The notes: generated by a model not told the origin, from the sequence alone. Positions 7,807 to 14,916 are shown, counted from the first letter of the stretch. The stretch: 19,835 nucleotides of DNA from JAERML01 sp035687895 (GCA_035687895.1 DASRUE010000104.1:1-19835); one strand, 5' to 3'. Numbers and translations: made by a program.

Positions 7807-8694
7807 ATGAATGACCAACTCCTCCTCGGCGCTCATATGTCCACGAGCGGTGGGCTCCATACCGCATTCGAGCGGGGCGAAAGCATCGGCTGCACCACCA
7901 TGCAAGTCTTCACGAAGAACAACAACCAATGGCGGGCCGCGGCGTTGCGTGCGGAGGACATCCAAAACTACAAAAGAGCCGAGGCGAAAGCAAGGATTTC
8001 ACCTGTCGTCGCTCACGCGGCGTACCTCATCAACCTCTGTGCAACCAATACCAACACGCTCAAGAACTCCCGCGCAGCACTTGCCGACGAGCTGCGCCGG
8101 TGCGACGCCCTCGGCATCCACGCGCTCATCTTTCATCCGGGCGCGCATGTCGGCGCGGGTGAGCAGACCGGCATCGCACGCATCGCCGAGTCAATAAATA
8201 TTGTTCATTCGGGAACGCGCGGCGTGGCAACATTCACTGCGTTGGAAATCACCGCCGGCCAGGGGAGTGTGCTTGGCTACCGCTTCGAACACCTCGCACA
8301 GATCATTGATCTCGTGGAGGAGAAGCACCGCATGAGCGTGTGCATCGATACCTGCCACCTCCTCGCAGCCGGATACGACATCCGTACACAGGAAGGGTGG
8401 GACAACACTATGCAACAGTTCGATGATATCGTCGGGTTGAACCGGCTTGTTGCCGTGCATGTGAACGATTCGAAGAAAGAGCTCGGTTCTCGCGTCGACC
8501 GGCATGACCACATCGGGAAGGGTCAGATCGGCCTCGCAGGGTTCCGCGCAATGATGAACGACCCGCGTCTTGAAAGGATCCCCAAGATCCTCGAAACAGA
8601 GAAGAGCGAAGACATGCATGAGGACATCGAGAACATGAGCGTCCTCCGGTCCCTTGTCTCCTCCACTGCTGTCCTGGAGAAAAATAAGAAATGA
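7807..8694 (+). CDS. nfo: Endonuclease IV (AP endonuclease)
   Basis: Cleaves DNA 5' of abasic sites and trims blocked 3' ends in base-excision repair. From ATG at 7807 the protein has 295 residues, close to the roughly 285 of E. coli Nfo. All nine trinuclear-zinc ligands can be placed by motif: H70 (VAHAAYLIN), H110 (FHPGAH), E147 (LEITAGQG), D181 and H184 (IDTCHLLAAGYDI), H218 (HVNDSKKELGS), D231 and H233 (DRHDHIGKG) and E263 (LETEK). The frame is open for 29 more codons upstream, but the extension has no family similarity and runs into the divergent gene; a promoter placed so that transcription begins at this ATG supports the short start. There is no ribosome binding site before it. The stop overlaps rsgA by ATGA. 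Confidence 0.96.
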   Translation: MNDQLLLGAHMSTSGGLHTAFERGESIGCTTMQVFTKNNNQWRAAALRAEDIQNYKRAEAKARISPVVAHAAYLINLCATNTNTLKNSRAALADELRRCDALGIHALIFHPGAHVGAGEQTGIARIAESINIVHSGTRGVATFTALEITAGQGSVLGYRFEHLAQIIDLVEEKHRMSVCIDTCHLLAAGYDIRTQEGWDNTMQQFDDIVGLNRLVAVHVNDSKKELGSRVDRHDHIGKGQIGLAGFRAMMNDPRLERIPKILETEKSEDMHEDIENMSVLRSLVSSTAVLEKNKK

Positions 8695-9755
8695 CGCTCG
8701 AAGAGCTTGGCTGGAACCCGTTCTTTGCAGAAGCCTATGTCGCGTTTGCCGGTCAGGGCCTTTCCCCCGCCCGCGTTGCCATCCAACACAAGGGTGCATA
8801 CGAGTTGTATTCAGAGTTCGGAGAGCTTCGAGGGGAGGTAACAGGCAAGATCCACTACCTTGCCCGCGGGCCGGAGGATTATCCTGCAGTGGGAGATTGG
8901 GTGGTAATTCACGCTCGCCCGGAGGAAGGTGGCGCAACCATCCTGGAGATGCTGCCCCGCAAGACCAAATTCTCCCGCCGAGCGCCCGGCCCCAAAGCTG
9001 AAGAGCAGATCGTTGCAGCCAATATTGACACCGTCTTTCTTGTCAGCGGACTGGACGGGAACTTCAACATTCGTCGGATGGAGCGCTATCTCGTGCTGGC
9101 AAAGGAAAGCGGCGCAACACCTGTGATCGTTCTGAACAAGGCGGACATTGCGAAGGACCTTGACCTCAAGGTGAAAGAGACGGATCGCATTGCCGGCGGA
9201 ACTCCCATTGTACTCATGAGTGCAACGCTTGACGAAGGACTGGATGCAATGCGGGGTTACCTTCAACCGGGAATCACGGGTGCCTTGCTTGGCTCATCCG
9301 GCGTTGGCAAATCCACGATCATCAACCATCTGTTGGGAGTGGAGTACTTTAAGACCATGGCTGTTCGGGAGAGCGATGCCAGGGGAAGACACGCCACGAC
9401 GCATCGGGAGCTCGTTCCGATTCCCACCGGCGGTCTGCTGATCGACACTCCCGGCATGCGCGAACTCCAGCTCTGGAGTGGACCTGATGCGTTCCGGGAA
9501 ACGTTCGAAGACATTGAGACGCTTGTCTCCACGTGCCGCTTCCGGGATTGCACGCACGAGAAGGAACCCGGTTGCAGCATCCGCAAGGCTCTCGAAGACG
9601 GGACTCTTGACGCCGGCCGCTACAAAAGCTATAAAAAACTCCTCAAAGAGATCGCGTATCAGAACCGGAAAGACGACAAGGTTGCGCAACTTCTCGAAAA
9701 GGAGCGCTGGAAGAAACTCACCTCACAGCAGAAGCGTGGATACAAGAAATCCTGA
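8691..9755 (+). CDS. rsgA: Ribosome small-subunit-dependent GTPase A
   Basis: A circularly permuted GTPase that checks late 30S maturation. Length is 354 residues. The order of motifs is diagnostic: an N-terminal OB-fold (about 45-90), then G4 NKAD (149-152), G5 MSAT (176-179), G1 GSSGVGKST (201-209), the G2 region around RGRHATTHRE (231-240), G3 DTPG (252-255), and a C-terminal zinc site made of C282, C287, H289 and C295 (CRFRDCTHEKEPGC). The C-terminus is Lys/Arg-rich, as expected for ribosome contact. The ATG shares bases with the nfo stop (ATGA), so translation is probably coupled, and the two form one transcription unit. Confidence 0.97.
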   Translation: MTLEELGWNPFFAEAYVAFAGQGLSPARVAIQHKGAYELYSEFGELRGEVTGKIHYLARGPEDYPAVGDWVVIHARPEEGGATILEMLPRKTKFSRRAPGPKAEEQIVAANIDTVFLVSGLDGNFNIRRMERYLVLAKESGATPVIVLNKADIAKDLDLKVKETDRIAGGTPIVLMSATLDEGLDAMRGYLQPGITGALLGSSGVGKSTIINHLLGVEYFKTMAVRESDARGRHATTHRELVPIPTGGLLIDTPGMRELQLWSGPDAFRETFEDIETLVSTCRFRDCTHEKEPGCSIRKALEDGTLDAGRYKSYKKLLKEIAYQNRKDDKVAQLLEKERWKKLTSQQKRGYKKS

Positions 9756-9905
9756 CTGATCGCCTCTCTCACCAATGAACTCTCTCAGAATCGAGCCCGC
9801 CCTGTTCTTCTCCACCGACCGGAATGCACCGGAACGATTCGTCGGGGCGCTCATGGCCACATCGGATTAGCGCCGCACACCTCCCTCCACTTCTCCCCAA
9901 TCAAC

Positions 9906-11063
9906 ATGCGCCGGATTGATTTCGTCATTTTCTTCTCCATCGTCCTCTCCGTCTACGGCGTCATCAATGCGTACATCTTCTTTCGCGGATGGAGCACAAT
10001 CCCTGATGGATCCACACTGGCTCCCTGGTATCTCCTCGTGTTTCTCTTCCTCGCCCTGTCATTCATCGGCGGCCGGTTTCTGGAACGAGTCTCCCCTTCG
10101 ATGCTGAGCAGCATGCTGATCTGGCTCGGGTCGTTCTGGCTTGCTGCAATCGTGTATCTGCTCCTGTTTGTTGTGGCTATCGACATGGCGCGGCTGGTTC
10201 ATGCCATTGTGCCGTTCTTTCCCGATGGTGTCGTGCGTGATATGAACCGGGCCGGCCAGATGACCGCTTTGTGTGTTACCGGTGCAACAGCAGTGATTGT
10301 ACTCGCTGGATACCTGAATGCCCGCACTCCCCGGGTGAAGACGCTTCATCTCGGCATCCCCAAGAACAGTCATGCAATGAAGAGCCTTAATATCGTGATT
10401 GCATCGGACATTCACCTTGGTACGATTGTCTGCAAGTCGCGCCTGGAGCGGATTGTTGCCACGATCAATCGATTGCAGCCGGACATCGTCTTACTTCCTG
10501 GAGATGTTGTGGACGAGGACATCGGGCCGGTGATCAAACAGAACCTCGGAGAGACACTCCGGAAAATCAGGGCTCCGCTCGGCGTGGTGGCGGTGACCGG
10601 CAATCATGAGTATATCGGAGGCGTCGAGCCCGCCTGTCGCTATCTTGTCGACCACGGCATCACCATGCTGCGCGATGAGGTGTTGGTGGTGAAGAACAGC
10701 TTCACTATTGTGGGCCGCGAGGACCGGAGCTACAACAGGGGAAGCGCACGACGGCGCAAGAGTCTTGAAGAATTGATGAAAGGGGTTGATCGCTCCTTGC
10801 CAGTGATTCTCATGGACCATCAGCCGTCTGCTCTGGAAGAAGCCGTGTCGCACAGTGTGGACCTTCAGCTCTCCGGTCATACTCATCACGGACAATTGTG
10901 GCCGTTCAACTTCATTACAAAGCGGGTGTATGAACTGAGCTGGGGCTACCTGAAGAAAGGAGCCACACACATTTATGTGTCGTGTGGGGTGGGAACATGG
11001 GGACCGCCGGTACGCACCGGGAACAGACCGGAGATCGTGAACATCAAACTCTCGTTTGGATAG
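9906..11063 (+). CDS. Membrane-anchored metallophosphoesterase (YkuE/YaeI-like)
   Basis: A protein of 385 residues. The N-terminal part has about four hydrophobic membrane segments (roughly 5-26, 41-58, 68-95, 119-137). The remainder is a calcineurin-type metallophosphoesterase with the full metal-binding set: D168 and H170 (ASDIHLG), D200 (PGDVVDED), N233 and H234 (GNHEY), H305 (MDHQPS), and H325/H327 (SGHTHHGQ). This subfamily includes enzymes acting on UDP-diacylglucosamine-like or other membrane phospho-compounds, but the substrate cannot be read from the sequence. The start at 9906 lacks a Shine-Dalgarno site. It lies 150 bp after rsgA on the same strand with no obvious promoter, so it could be the third gene of the nfo-rsgA unit. 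It meets pdxH tail to tail, 5 bp apart. Confidence 0.9.
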   Translation: MRRIDFVIFFSIVLSVYGVINAYIFFRGWSTIPDGSTLAPWYLLVFLFLALSFIGGRFLERVSPSMLSSMLIWLGSFWLAAIVYLLLFVVAIDMARLVHAIVPFFPDGVVRDMNRAGQMTALCVTGATAVIVLAGYLNARTPRVKTLHLGIPKNSHAMKSLNIVIASDIHLGTIVCKSRLERIVATINRLQPDIVLLPGDVVDEDIGPVIKQNLGETLRKIRAPLGVVAVTGNHEYIGGVEPACRYLVDHGITMLRDEVLVVKNSFTIVGREDRSYNRGSARRRKSLEELMKGVDRSLPVILMDHQPSALEEAVSHSVDLQLSGHTHHGQLWPFNFITKRVYELSWGYLKKGATHIYVSCGVGTWGPPVRTGNRPEIVNIKLSFG

Positions 11064-11065
11064 CC

Positions 11066-11083
11066 CGACTACGGCTGTAGTCG
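11066..11083. terminator. Small inverted repeat between convergent genes, possible weak bidirectional terminator
   Basis: CGACTAC-GGCT-GTAGTCG forms a 7-bp stem with a 4-nt loop right after the metallophosphoesterase stop and across the pdxH stop. There is no T-run on either strand, so it may only protect 3' ends or be incidental. Confidence 0.3.
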
Positions 11084-11689
11084 CCGCATCAGCCAGGTCC
11101 CATCATTGCTTCGTTGGTACTCAATCCGGTCGTTCAGTCGTGCAAAGCGTTGCTGCCAGAATTCTATCCGGTGAGGATACACCCGGTATCCTCCCCAGTA
11201 AGACGGCCGTGGGATCATCTTTCCCTCATATTTCTCTTTCAGCTCTTCAAACCTCTTGTCCAGTACCTCCCTGCTTTCCACAACTTCACTTTGCGATGAC
11301 GTCAGCGAACTGAGCTGTCCATCCCGCGGCCGCGTGGCAAAGTATTCGTCGGACTCGTACGAGCTCAACTTTGTAACATTCCCCTCCACACGGACCGACC
11401 TGTTCATTTCTTCCCAGAAGAAGACGAGTGCTGCGGCCGGATTGGCTGAAAGTTCTTTTCCCTTGCGACTGTCGTAGTTTGTGTAAAACACAAAGCCCCG
11501 CTCATCCACAAGCTTTAACAGCACAACCCTTGCTGATGGGCGTCCATCCGCACCTGCGGTCGCAAGGGTCATGGCTTCCGGTTGTGTTATCCCTGCTTTT
11601 CGAGCATCGTCAAACCAATATTGAAATTGTACAATGGGATCGGCATGCATGATCCGTTCATCAAGATCGGGATATGTCCTTGTGCTCAT
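11069..11689 (-). CDS. pdxH: Pyridoxamine/pyridoxine 5'-phosphate oxidase
   Basis: An FMN enzyme that oxidises PNP or PMP to pyridoxal 5'-phosphate. The 206-residue length and the motifs fit the family throughout: MTLATAGADGRPSARVVLLK (FMN site, 40-59), FYTNYDSRKGKEL (68-80), the FFWEEMNRSVRVEG strand (90-103), and the C-terminal signature RPSYWGGYRVYPHRIEFWQ (161-179). The last signature element reads RLNDR (184-188) where characterised enzymes have RLHDR; the His there contacts the substrate phosphate/ring region in E. coli, so the Asn is unusual (see findings). The start has a GAGG site upstream. The gene follows the LamG-VanZ gene by 48 bp on the same strand and probably shares its transcript. 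Confidence 0.95.
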   Translation of the reverse strand: MSTRTYPDLDERIMHADPIVQFQYWFDDARKAGITQPEAMTLATAGADGRPSARVVLLKLVDERGFVFYTNYDSRKGKELSANPAAALVFFWEEMNRSVRVEGNVTKLSSYESDEYFATRPRDGQLSSLTSSQSEVVESREVLDKRFEELKEKYEGKMIPRPSYWGGYRVYPHRIEFWQQRFARLNDRIEYQRSNDGTWLMRRLQP

Positions 11690-11737
11690 GGGTCCTCAGA
11701 TGGTCGTCTGTTCAACGATTGCTATTCTCCTCAACAC

Positions 11738-12847
11738 CTAATTTCGCGTAGGCTGATTACGGAAGCCAATATTCATCAAGGTCAGGGTCTTCTGGACCCA
11801 GCCCCGATGGGACAGCAGTACGCCAACCCCTGCACCCAGGGTGTTTGCGAGAAGGTCCATCAATGTTGACCAACGGCTGGGGAGAAACGACTGAAGGAAC
11901 TCAATCCCCAGGCTGAGAACAAATGCCATGAAGACGGCAGCAACAATTGCGCCTATCGGATTTCGGAAATGGCGACTCAGCATCACCATCAGCAAGAAGC
12001 CGATGGGGACAAAAACGAGGACGTTTCCGATGAAGTCAATATAGAGGGGAAAAGGAAGCCAGTAGACCTTGGGCGCAAGAAGAACGGATCGCGTATACGG
12101 CTCAAATCGCATAGGAATCGTGAGCGTTGCGGGATCACCGGTACCGTGATCGATAACAGTGTTCTCTCCTCTCCTGTCAAATGAATACCGGACAGCTGGG
12201 CTCAAAATGGCAAGTAGTGAATCGTGGTTGCGTAGTGCGGTTTCGGGAACTGCATGGTTTAGGATTGCCAGACTATAGAGTGTTCCACTCCAGGGAAATT
12301 TCCCGTTTGTGCCGCTGCCAAGCACAAGTGGGCTCTCGGCTGTCCAGGAAGAGTTGTCGAAGCCACTCAGGCCGGTGTCCGCCTTTCGTTGACCTCCAAT
12401 GTATGCGGAGAGTCTCTTTCCATCGTAGACGACCGCCAGACGCACTTCTCGTGATTGTTCAAAGGGTTTCGGAACGCGGATCCGTGTATTCACCCGATTC
12501 AACCCTGTGCGCATTTCAAACACCAGTTGTCCCCAGTACTGACCGACCATGAAATTGAAGTGATCATAGTCGAGGCCGTATGCGACAATCCATGACGATT
12601 CACCCGGATCGTCCGACGAAAAATGGAGAAGAATGGTGAACGTATTCAGGCGAGAGAGCTTTGTCATTGGAATCGGGGTATACAGTGTCCCCGGTGCTGT
12701 GATGCGCAGGTTTCCTTGCTCGTTCCAGGTCACGTTGTTTTGCTCGAGAAAGTTGAACGGCCAGAAACAAGCGGCGTACAAAACGACAATGTACGCCCAG
12801 AGATATGCGGAGGGACGATGGATGGGAGACGGAACGGGAAGCCTCAT
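11738..12847 (-). CDS. VanZ-family membrane protein with an extracytoplasmic LamG-like domain
   Basis: A protein of 369 residues. A first membrane segment (about 14-32) is followed by a region of about 200 residues that looks like a concanavalin/LamG jelly roll: alternating strands with VAVVYDGKRLSAYIGGQ (residues 137-153 area) and PLVLGSGTNGKFPWSGTLYS (173-192), which is the typical 'LxxGxx..xxpFxGxIdxvriyn' pattern. The C-terminal part is VanZ-like: LYIDFIGNVLVFVPIGFLL (268-286), a helix at about 297-312, and GIEFLQSFLPSRWSTLMD plus LLANTLGAGVGVLL (314-345). The start at 12847 is chosen because a promoter at 12875-12903 places the transcript start near 12868, excluding the longer frame that begins at 12955. 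No Shine-Dalgarno site is visible. VanZ proteins are of uncertain biochemical role (teicoplanin resistance in one case); the lectin-like domain suggests sugar binding in the periplasm. Confidence 0.82.
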   Translation of the reverse strand: MRLPVPSPIHRPSAYLWAYIVVLYAACFWPFNFLEQNNVTWNEQGNLRITAPGTLYTPIPMTKLSRLNTFTILLHFSSDDPGESSWIVAYGLDYDHFNFMVGQYWGQLVFEMRTGLNRVNTRIRVPKPFEQSREVRLAVVYDGKRLSAYIGGQRKADTGLSGFDNSSWTAESPLVLGSGTNGKFPWSGTLYSLAILNHAVPETALRNHDSLLAILSPAVRYSFDRRGENTVIDHGTGDPATLTIPMRFEPYTRSVLLAPKVYWLPFPLYIDFIGNVLVFVPIGFLLMVMLSRHFRNPIGAIVAAVFMAFVLSLGIEFLQSFLPSRWSTLMDLLANTLGAGVGVLLSHRGWVQKTLTLMNIGFRNQPTRN

Positions 12848-12874
12848 GCATTTTCTGTCTGTTGGTGACGACAC

Positions 12875-12903
12875 AAGATATCGTGAACGCAGATGGATTG
12901 CAA
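12875..12903 (-). promoter_or_regulatory. Candidate promoter for the LamG-VanZ/pdxH unit
   Basis: On the minus strand TTGCAA (12898-12903), a 17-bp spacer and TATCTT (complement of 12875-12880) followed by G. It predicts a transcript start near 12868 and a leader of about 21 nt before the ATG at 12847. Confidence 0.55.
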
Positions 12904-12909
12904 CCGCAG

Positions 12910-12938
12910 TTTTGATTACCTTATTCACTGGTACGTTG
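12910..12938 (+). promoter_or_regulatory. Weak candidate promoter for the Crp/Fnr-family regulator
   Basis: TTTTG (12910-12914), then TACGTTG (12932-12938) after 17 bp, back to back with the divergent promoter at 12875-12903. It fits the TTG..N..TAnnTTG pattern seen at other genes in this window but is poor as a classical sigma-70 promoter. The leader would be about 97 nt. Confidence 0.3.
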
Positions 12939-13040
12939 CCCCATGAACATTCCACTCCTCACACTTTCCCTCGTCTGTATCCTGATTGCCATCCGGCAGG
13001 TCGGCTCCGCGATGTTTCGGGTCTTCCTCAGGTTACCAGC

Positions 13041-13697
13041 GTGAAAACAGAATTCCCATCACTTCTCGACGACGCGCCGCATGAGGTGCGTTCCGCGTTC
13101 AGGGCGCACGCGCTCTTCAAACATCTCAAAGAAGGTGAGCGGCTGACACTTGAAGGCGATTCCTGTCATTACTTTCCCATTGTGCATTCCGGCGTCATCC
13201 GGGTGTTCAAGGTGGGGCCGAACGGCCAAGAGGTCACTCTCTACCGCATTCAGAAGAACGAAGGTTGTGTCCTCACCATGACATGCCTTCTGCGGAGCGC
13301 CCGATTCCCCGCCTTTGCAGTAGTAGAACACCAGTGTTCGGTCTTCCTGATTCCCGCGGGTACATTCCACACCTGGGTGATGAAGTTCCCCTTCTGGCGG
13401 GACTTCGTATTCTCCTACATGACACGGGTGATCACCAATGTGATCAGTCTGGTGGAAGAGGTGGCATTCAAAAAGGTGGATTTGCGCATCATGGAATTGC
13501 TGGTCCGCAGAAGCGGGGACGGGGTGCCGGTTATCTCGATCACCCATCAGGAGATTGCCCGCGAGGTGGGAACGGCGAGAGAGGTGGTGAGCCGCATCCT
13601 GAAAGGTTTAGAGCGCGAGGACCTCATCCAACTCTCCCGAAACGCGATCACCGTAACCAATCTTCATCGCCTTCGCACCCGAACGAGGGTTTTATAA
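13041..13697 (+). CDS. Crp/Fnr-family transcriptional regulator
   Basis: A protein of 218 residues from GTG at 13041, chosen because the cyclic-nucleotide-binding-fold starts directly after it, an AGG lies about 10 nt upstream, and the frame further upstream shows no homology-like content. Residues about 20-125 form the sensor beta-barrel (LEGDSCHYFPIVHSGVIRVF, GQEVTLYRI); 125-150 is the dimer helix; 163-200 is the winged helix-turn-helix with ITHQEIAREVGTAREVVSRI and LKGLEREDLIQL. The barrel carries Cys at about 42, 76, 82 and 99. There is no Fnr-type N-terminal four-Cys cluster, and the cAMP-contacting residues of Crp are not apparent, so the signal is unknown. This subfamily often sits beside DUF2892 genes, as here. 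A matching palindrome (13705-13724) follows the gene and is its probable target. Confidence 0.92.
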   Translation: MKTEFPSLLDDAPHEVRSAFRAHALFKHLKEGERLTLEGDSCHYFPIVHSGVIRVFKVGPNGQEVTLYRIQKNEGCVLTMTCLLRSARFPAFAVVEHQCSVFLIPAGTFHTWVMKFPFWRDFVFSYMTRVITNVISLVEEVAFKKVDLRIMELLVRRSGDGVPVISITHQEIAREVGTAREVVSRILKGLEREDLIQLSRNAITVTNLHRLRTRTRVL

Positions 13698-13704
13698 GTC
13701 TTCC

Positions 13705-13724
13705 TCTGTAACTAAAGTTACAGA
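13705..13724 (+). promoter_or_regulatory. Palindromic operator, probable Crp/Fnr-family binding site
   Basis: TCTGTAAC-TAAA-GTTACAGA is a perfect 8+4+8 palindrome, the size and TGTA-N8-TACA form of sites bound by Crp/Fnr/NtcA-type dimers. Its centre (13714.5) lies about 42 bp upstream of the start point predicted from the -10 at 13745-13750, the classic class II activator position. It is 8 bp after the regulator's own stop and has no T-run, so it is unlikely to be a terminator. Confidence 0.6.
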
Positions 13725-13744
13725 CTCTGACGACACTCCTTCAG

Positions 13745-13750
13745 TATATT
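13745..13750 (+). promoter_or_regulatory. -10 element of the DUF2892 gene promoter
   Basis: TATATT followed by GTG, with no recognisable -35 hexamer 17 bp upstream; that place is taken by the right edge of the 13705-13724 palindrome. A missing -35 is what an activator-dependent promoter shows. The predicted leader is about 49 nt. Confidence 0.5.
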
Positions 13751-13805
13751 GTGTGTGAAGAGTCCACAAAAAGCGGCGCCAGACACACACACCACGGAGG
13801 ACGCG

Positions 13806-13994
13806 ATGAAACGAAACGTTGGAACAGCAGACAGGATCATTCGGGCAGTGCTGGGAATTGCCGCCATTGGAGCGGGGGTGTACTTTGGTTCATGGTGGGG
13901 GGCAATCGGCATCGTGCTTCTCTTTACCGCAGCCATTGGATGGTGTCCTGCGTATCTGCCATTTGGACTGAACAGCTGCGTAGTGAAACAGTAA
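13806..13994 (+). CDS. Small DUF2892 (YgaP-type transmembrane) protein
   Basis: A protein of 62 residues from the ATG at 13806, preceded by GGAGG (13796-13800). The frame is open further upstream, but those codons lie over the leader. The N-terminus NVGTADRIIRAVLGI is the hallmark of DUF2892, followed by two membrane helices (about 10-28 and 31-45) and the conserved end GWCPAYLPFGLNSC with two cysteines (C47 and C58). In other bacteria this domain forms the membrane part of YgaP, a rhodanese, and stand-alone versions cluster with sulfur-transfer or persulfide genes; a role here is inference. Control by the Crp/Fnr-family gene immediately upstream is predicted from the operator at 13705-13724. 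It converges on the thioredoxin-TPR gene with only 27 bp between them. Confidence 0.92.
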   Translation: MKRNVGTADRIIRAVLGIAAIGAGVYFGSWWGAIGIVLLFTAAIGWCPAYLPFGLNSCVVKQ

Positions 13995-14021
13995 GGCGTG
14001 TTGGCGGCGCGGACCGTCCCG

Positions 14022-14828
14022 TCAGTAGAGAGCGCGGCTGAATTCCTTCCGGAATCGCTGCGTCAGCTCGTGTTCTTCGCCCAGAATCTTAAAGATTGCG
14101 ATACATGCTTTGCGGGCACCATCATCGTCATAGTAGCGGTCATTCCTGATCACCGCGATGAACTTTGCGAGCGCGTCGTCGTAGTTGGCCACGCGGAGGA
14201 ACGCAATTGCCTCAAGGTATTCCGATCGGACCTCGCCATCGGGTAATGACGAAGCCGATTTGTCCAAGAGCGTTGCAAATGTTCTGATGGCTTCAGCGAT
14301 GTCGAAGACGTCAGAGTCCGCCTCAATGGATCGCACGAACTCGACAGCTTTGTGCTGGTCAGTGTAGAGATATATCCGGGCAAGCGTCACCCGTGCGCGG
14401 TGATTGTCCGGTTCATGTTTTATGATCTCCTCGAGAAGAGTCCGGGCCTGTTTCTCTTTTCCTTCAGCAAGCAGCCGATCCGCTTGCTCAAGTTCCTTTG
14501 TGTACCTGGCGGGAAGGTTCTTCTTCAGCCATTGACGGACAGCTGGTTCCGGCAGTGCCCCCACAAATTCCGCAGCCACCTTCCTCTCAACGAACAACTT
14601 TATATTGGGAATGCTCCGGATGTTGTATTGCGCAGAAACCTCCCGGTGCAATTCTGTATCCACTTTTGCCAGAGCCCACCGGCCATCGCTTTCCGCAGCA
14701 ACGCGTTCCAGAACAGGACCGAGAATCTTGCATGGCCCGCACCACTCGGCCCAGAAGTCAACCAGCACGGGGACCTTTGCGCTTCGTTCAATCACTTCGT
14801 TGTTGAAATCCACAACGTCGTACGTCAT
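14022..14828 (-). CDS. Thioredoxin-TPR co-chaperone/reductase (CnoX/YbbN type)
   Basis: A protein of 268 residues. Residues 1-105 are a thioredoxin domain with the standard active site FWAEWCGPCK (25-34) and the cis-Pro loop RSIPNIKLF. The rest is helical, with TPR-type units (ELEQADRLLAEGKEKQARTL; HEPDNHRARVTLARIYL; EAIAFLRVANYDDALAKF), matching the TPR_19/TPR_20 arrangement of CnoX/YbbN, which holds unfolded or chlorinated proteins and passes them to GroEL or DnaK. E. coli YbbN has lost the CxxC, whereas this protein keeps both cysteines and so may also act as a disulfide reductase, as reported for alphaproteobacterial homologues. The start at 14828 has a GAGAG site. A candidate promoter is at 14873-14901. 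No signal peptide, so cytoplasmic. Confidence 0.92.
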   Translation of the reverse strand: MTYDVVDFNNEVIERSAKVPVLVDFWAEWCGPCKILGPVLERVAAESDGRWALAKVDTELHREVSAQYNIRSIPNIKLFVERKVAAEFVGALPEPAVRQWLKKNLPARYTKELEQADRLLAEGKEKQARTLLEEIIKHEPDNHRARVTLARIYLYTDQHKAVEFVRSIEADSDVFDIAEAIRTFATLLDKSASSLPDGEVRSEYLEAIAFLRVANYDDALAKFIAVIRNDRYYDDDGARKACIAIFKILGEEHELTQRFRKEFSRALY

Positions 14829-14872
14829 ATGTCTCTCGGCTCTGAGGTTGATCTTGCCCGTTTTTCCCTCTC

Positions 14873-14901
14873 ATTGTGTGGAATTAGGGGGAGAATTTCA
14901 A
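14873..14901 (-). promoter_or_regulatory. Candidate promoter for the thioredoxin-TPR gene
   Basis: On the minus strand TTGAAA (complement of 14896-14901), 17 bp, then CACAAT (complement of 14873-14878). The -35 is good and the -10 is weak (4 of 6). It lies back to back with the divergent promoter at 14917-14945. Confidence 0.35.
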
Positions 14902-14916
14902 GGTGCCTTTTGGCCC

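Noticed and set aside
9775..9870. 31-codon open frame between rsgA and the metallophosphoesterase gene
   Set aside because: It starts with ATG and ends in TAG but has no ribosome binding site, and its sequence matches nothing I recognise. It could be the stump of a lost gene; the evidence is too thin to list.
12848..12955. 36-codon upstream extension of the LamG-VanZ protein
   Set aside because: The extension overlaps the -10 and -35 elements of the gene's own candidate promoter.
12633..13040. Long upstream extension of the Crp/Fnr-family frame
   Set aside because: It runs antisense through the start of the LamG-VanZ gene and both promoters. The family domain begins only after the GTG at 13041.
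13705..13724. Palindrome read as a terminator of the Crp/Fnr-family gene
   Set aside because: The stem is AT-rich and has no following T-run. Its symmetry and distance from a -10 fit an operator better.
13998..14246. Plus-strand frame over the end of the thioredoxin-TPR gene
   Set aside because: It is an antisense shadow of a well-supported gene and has no family motifs.
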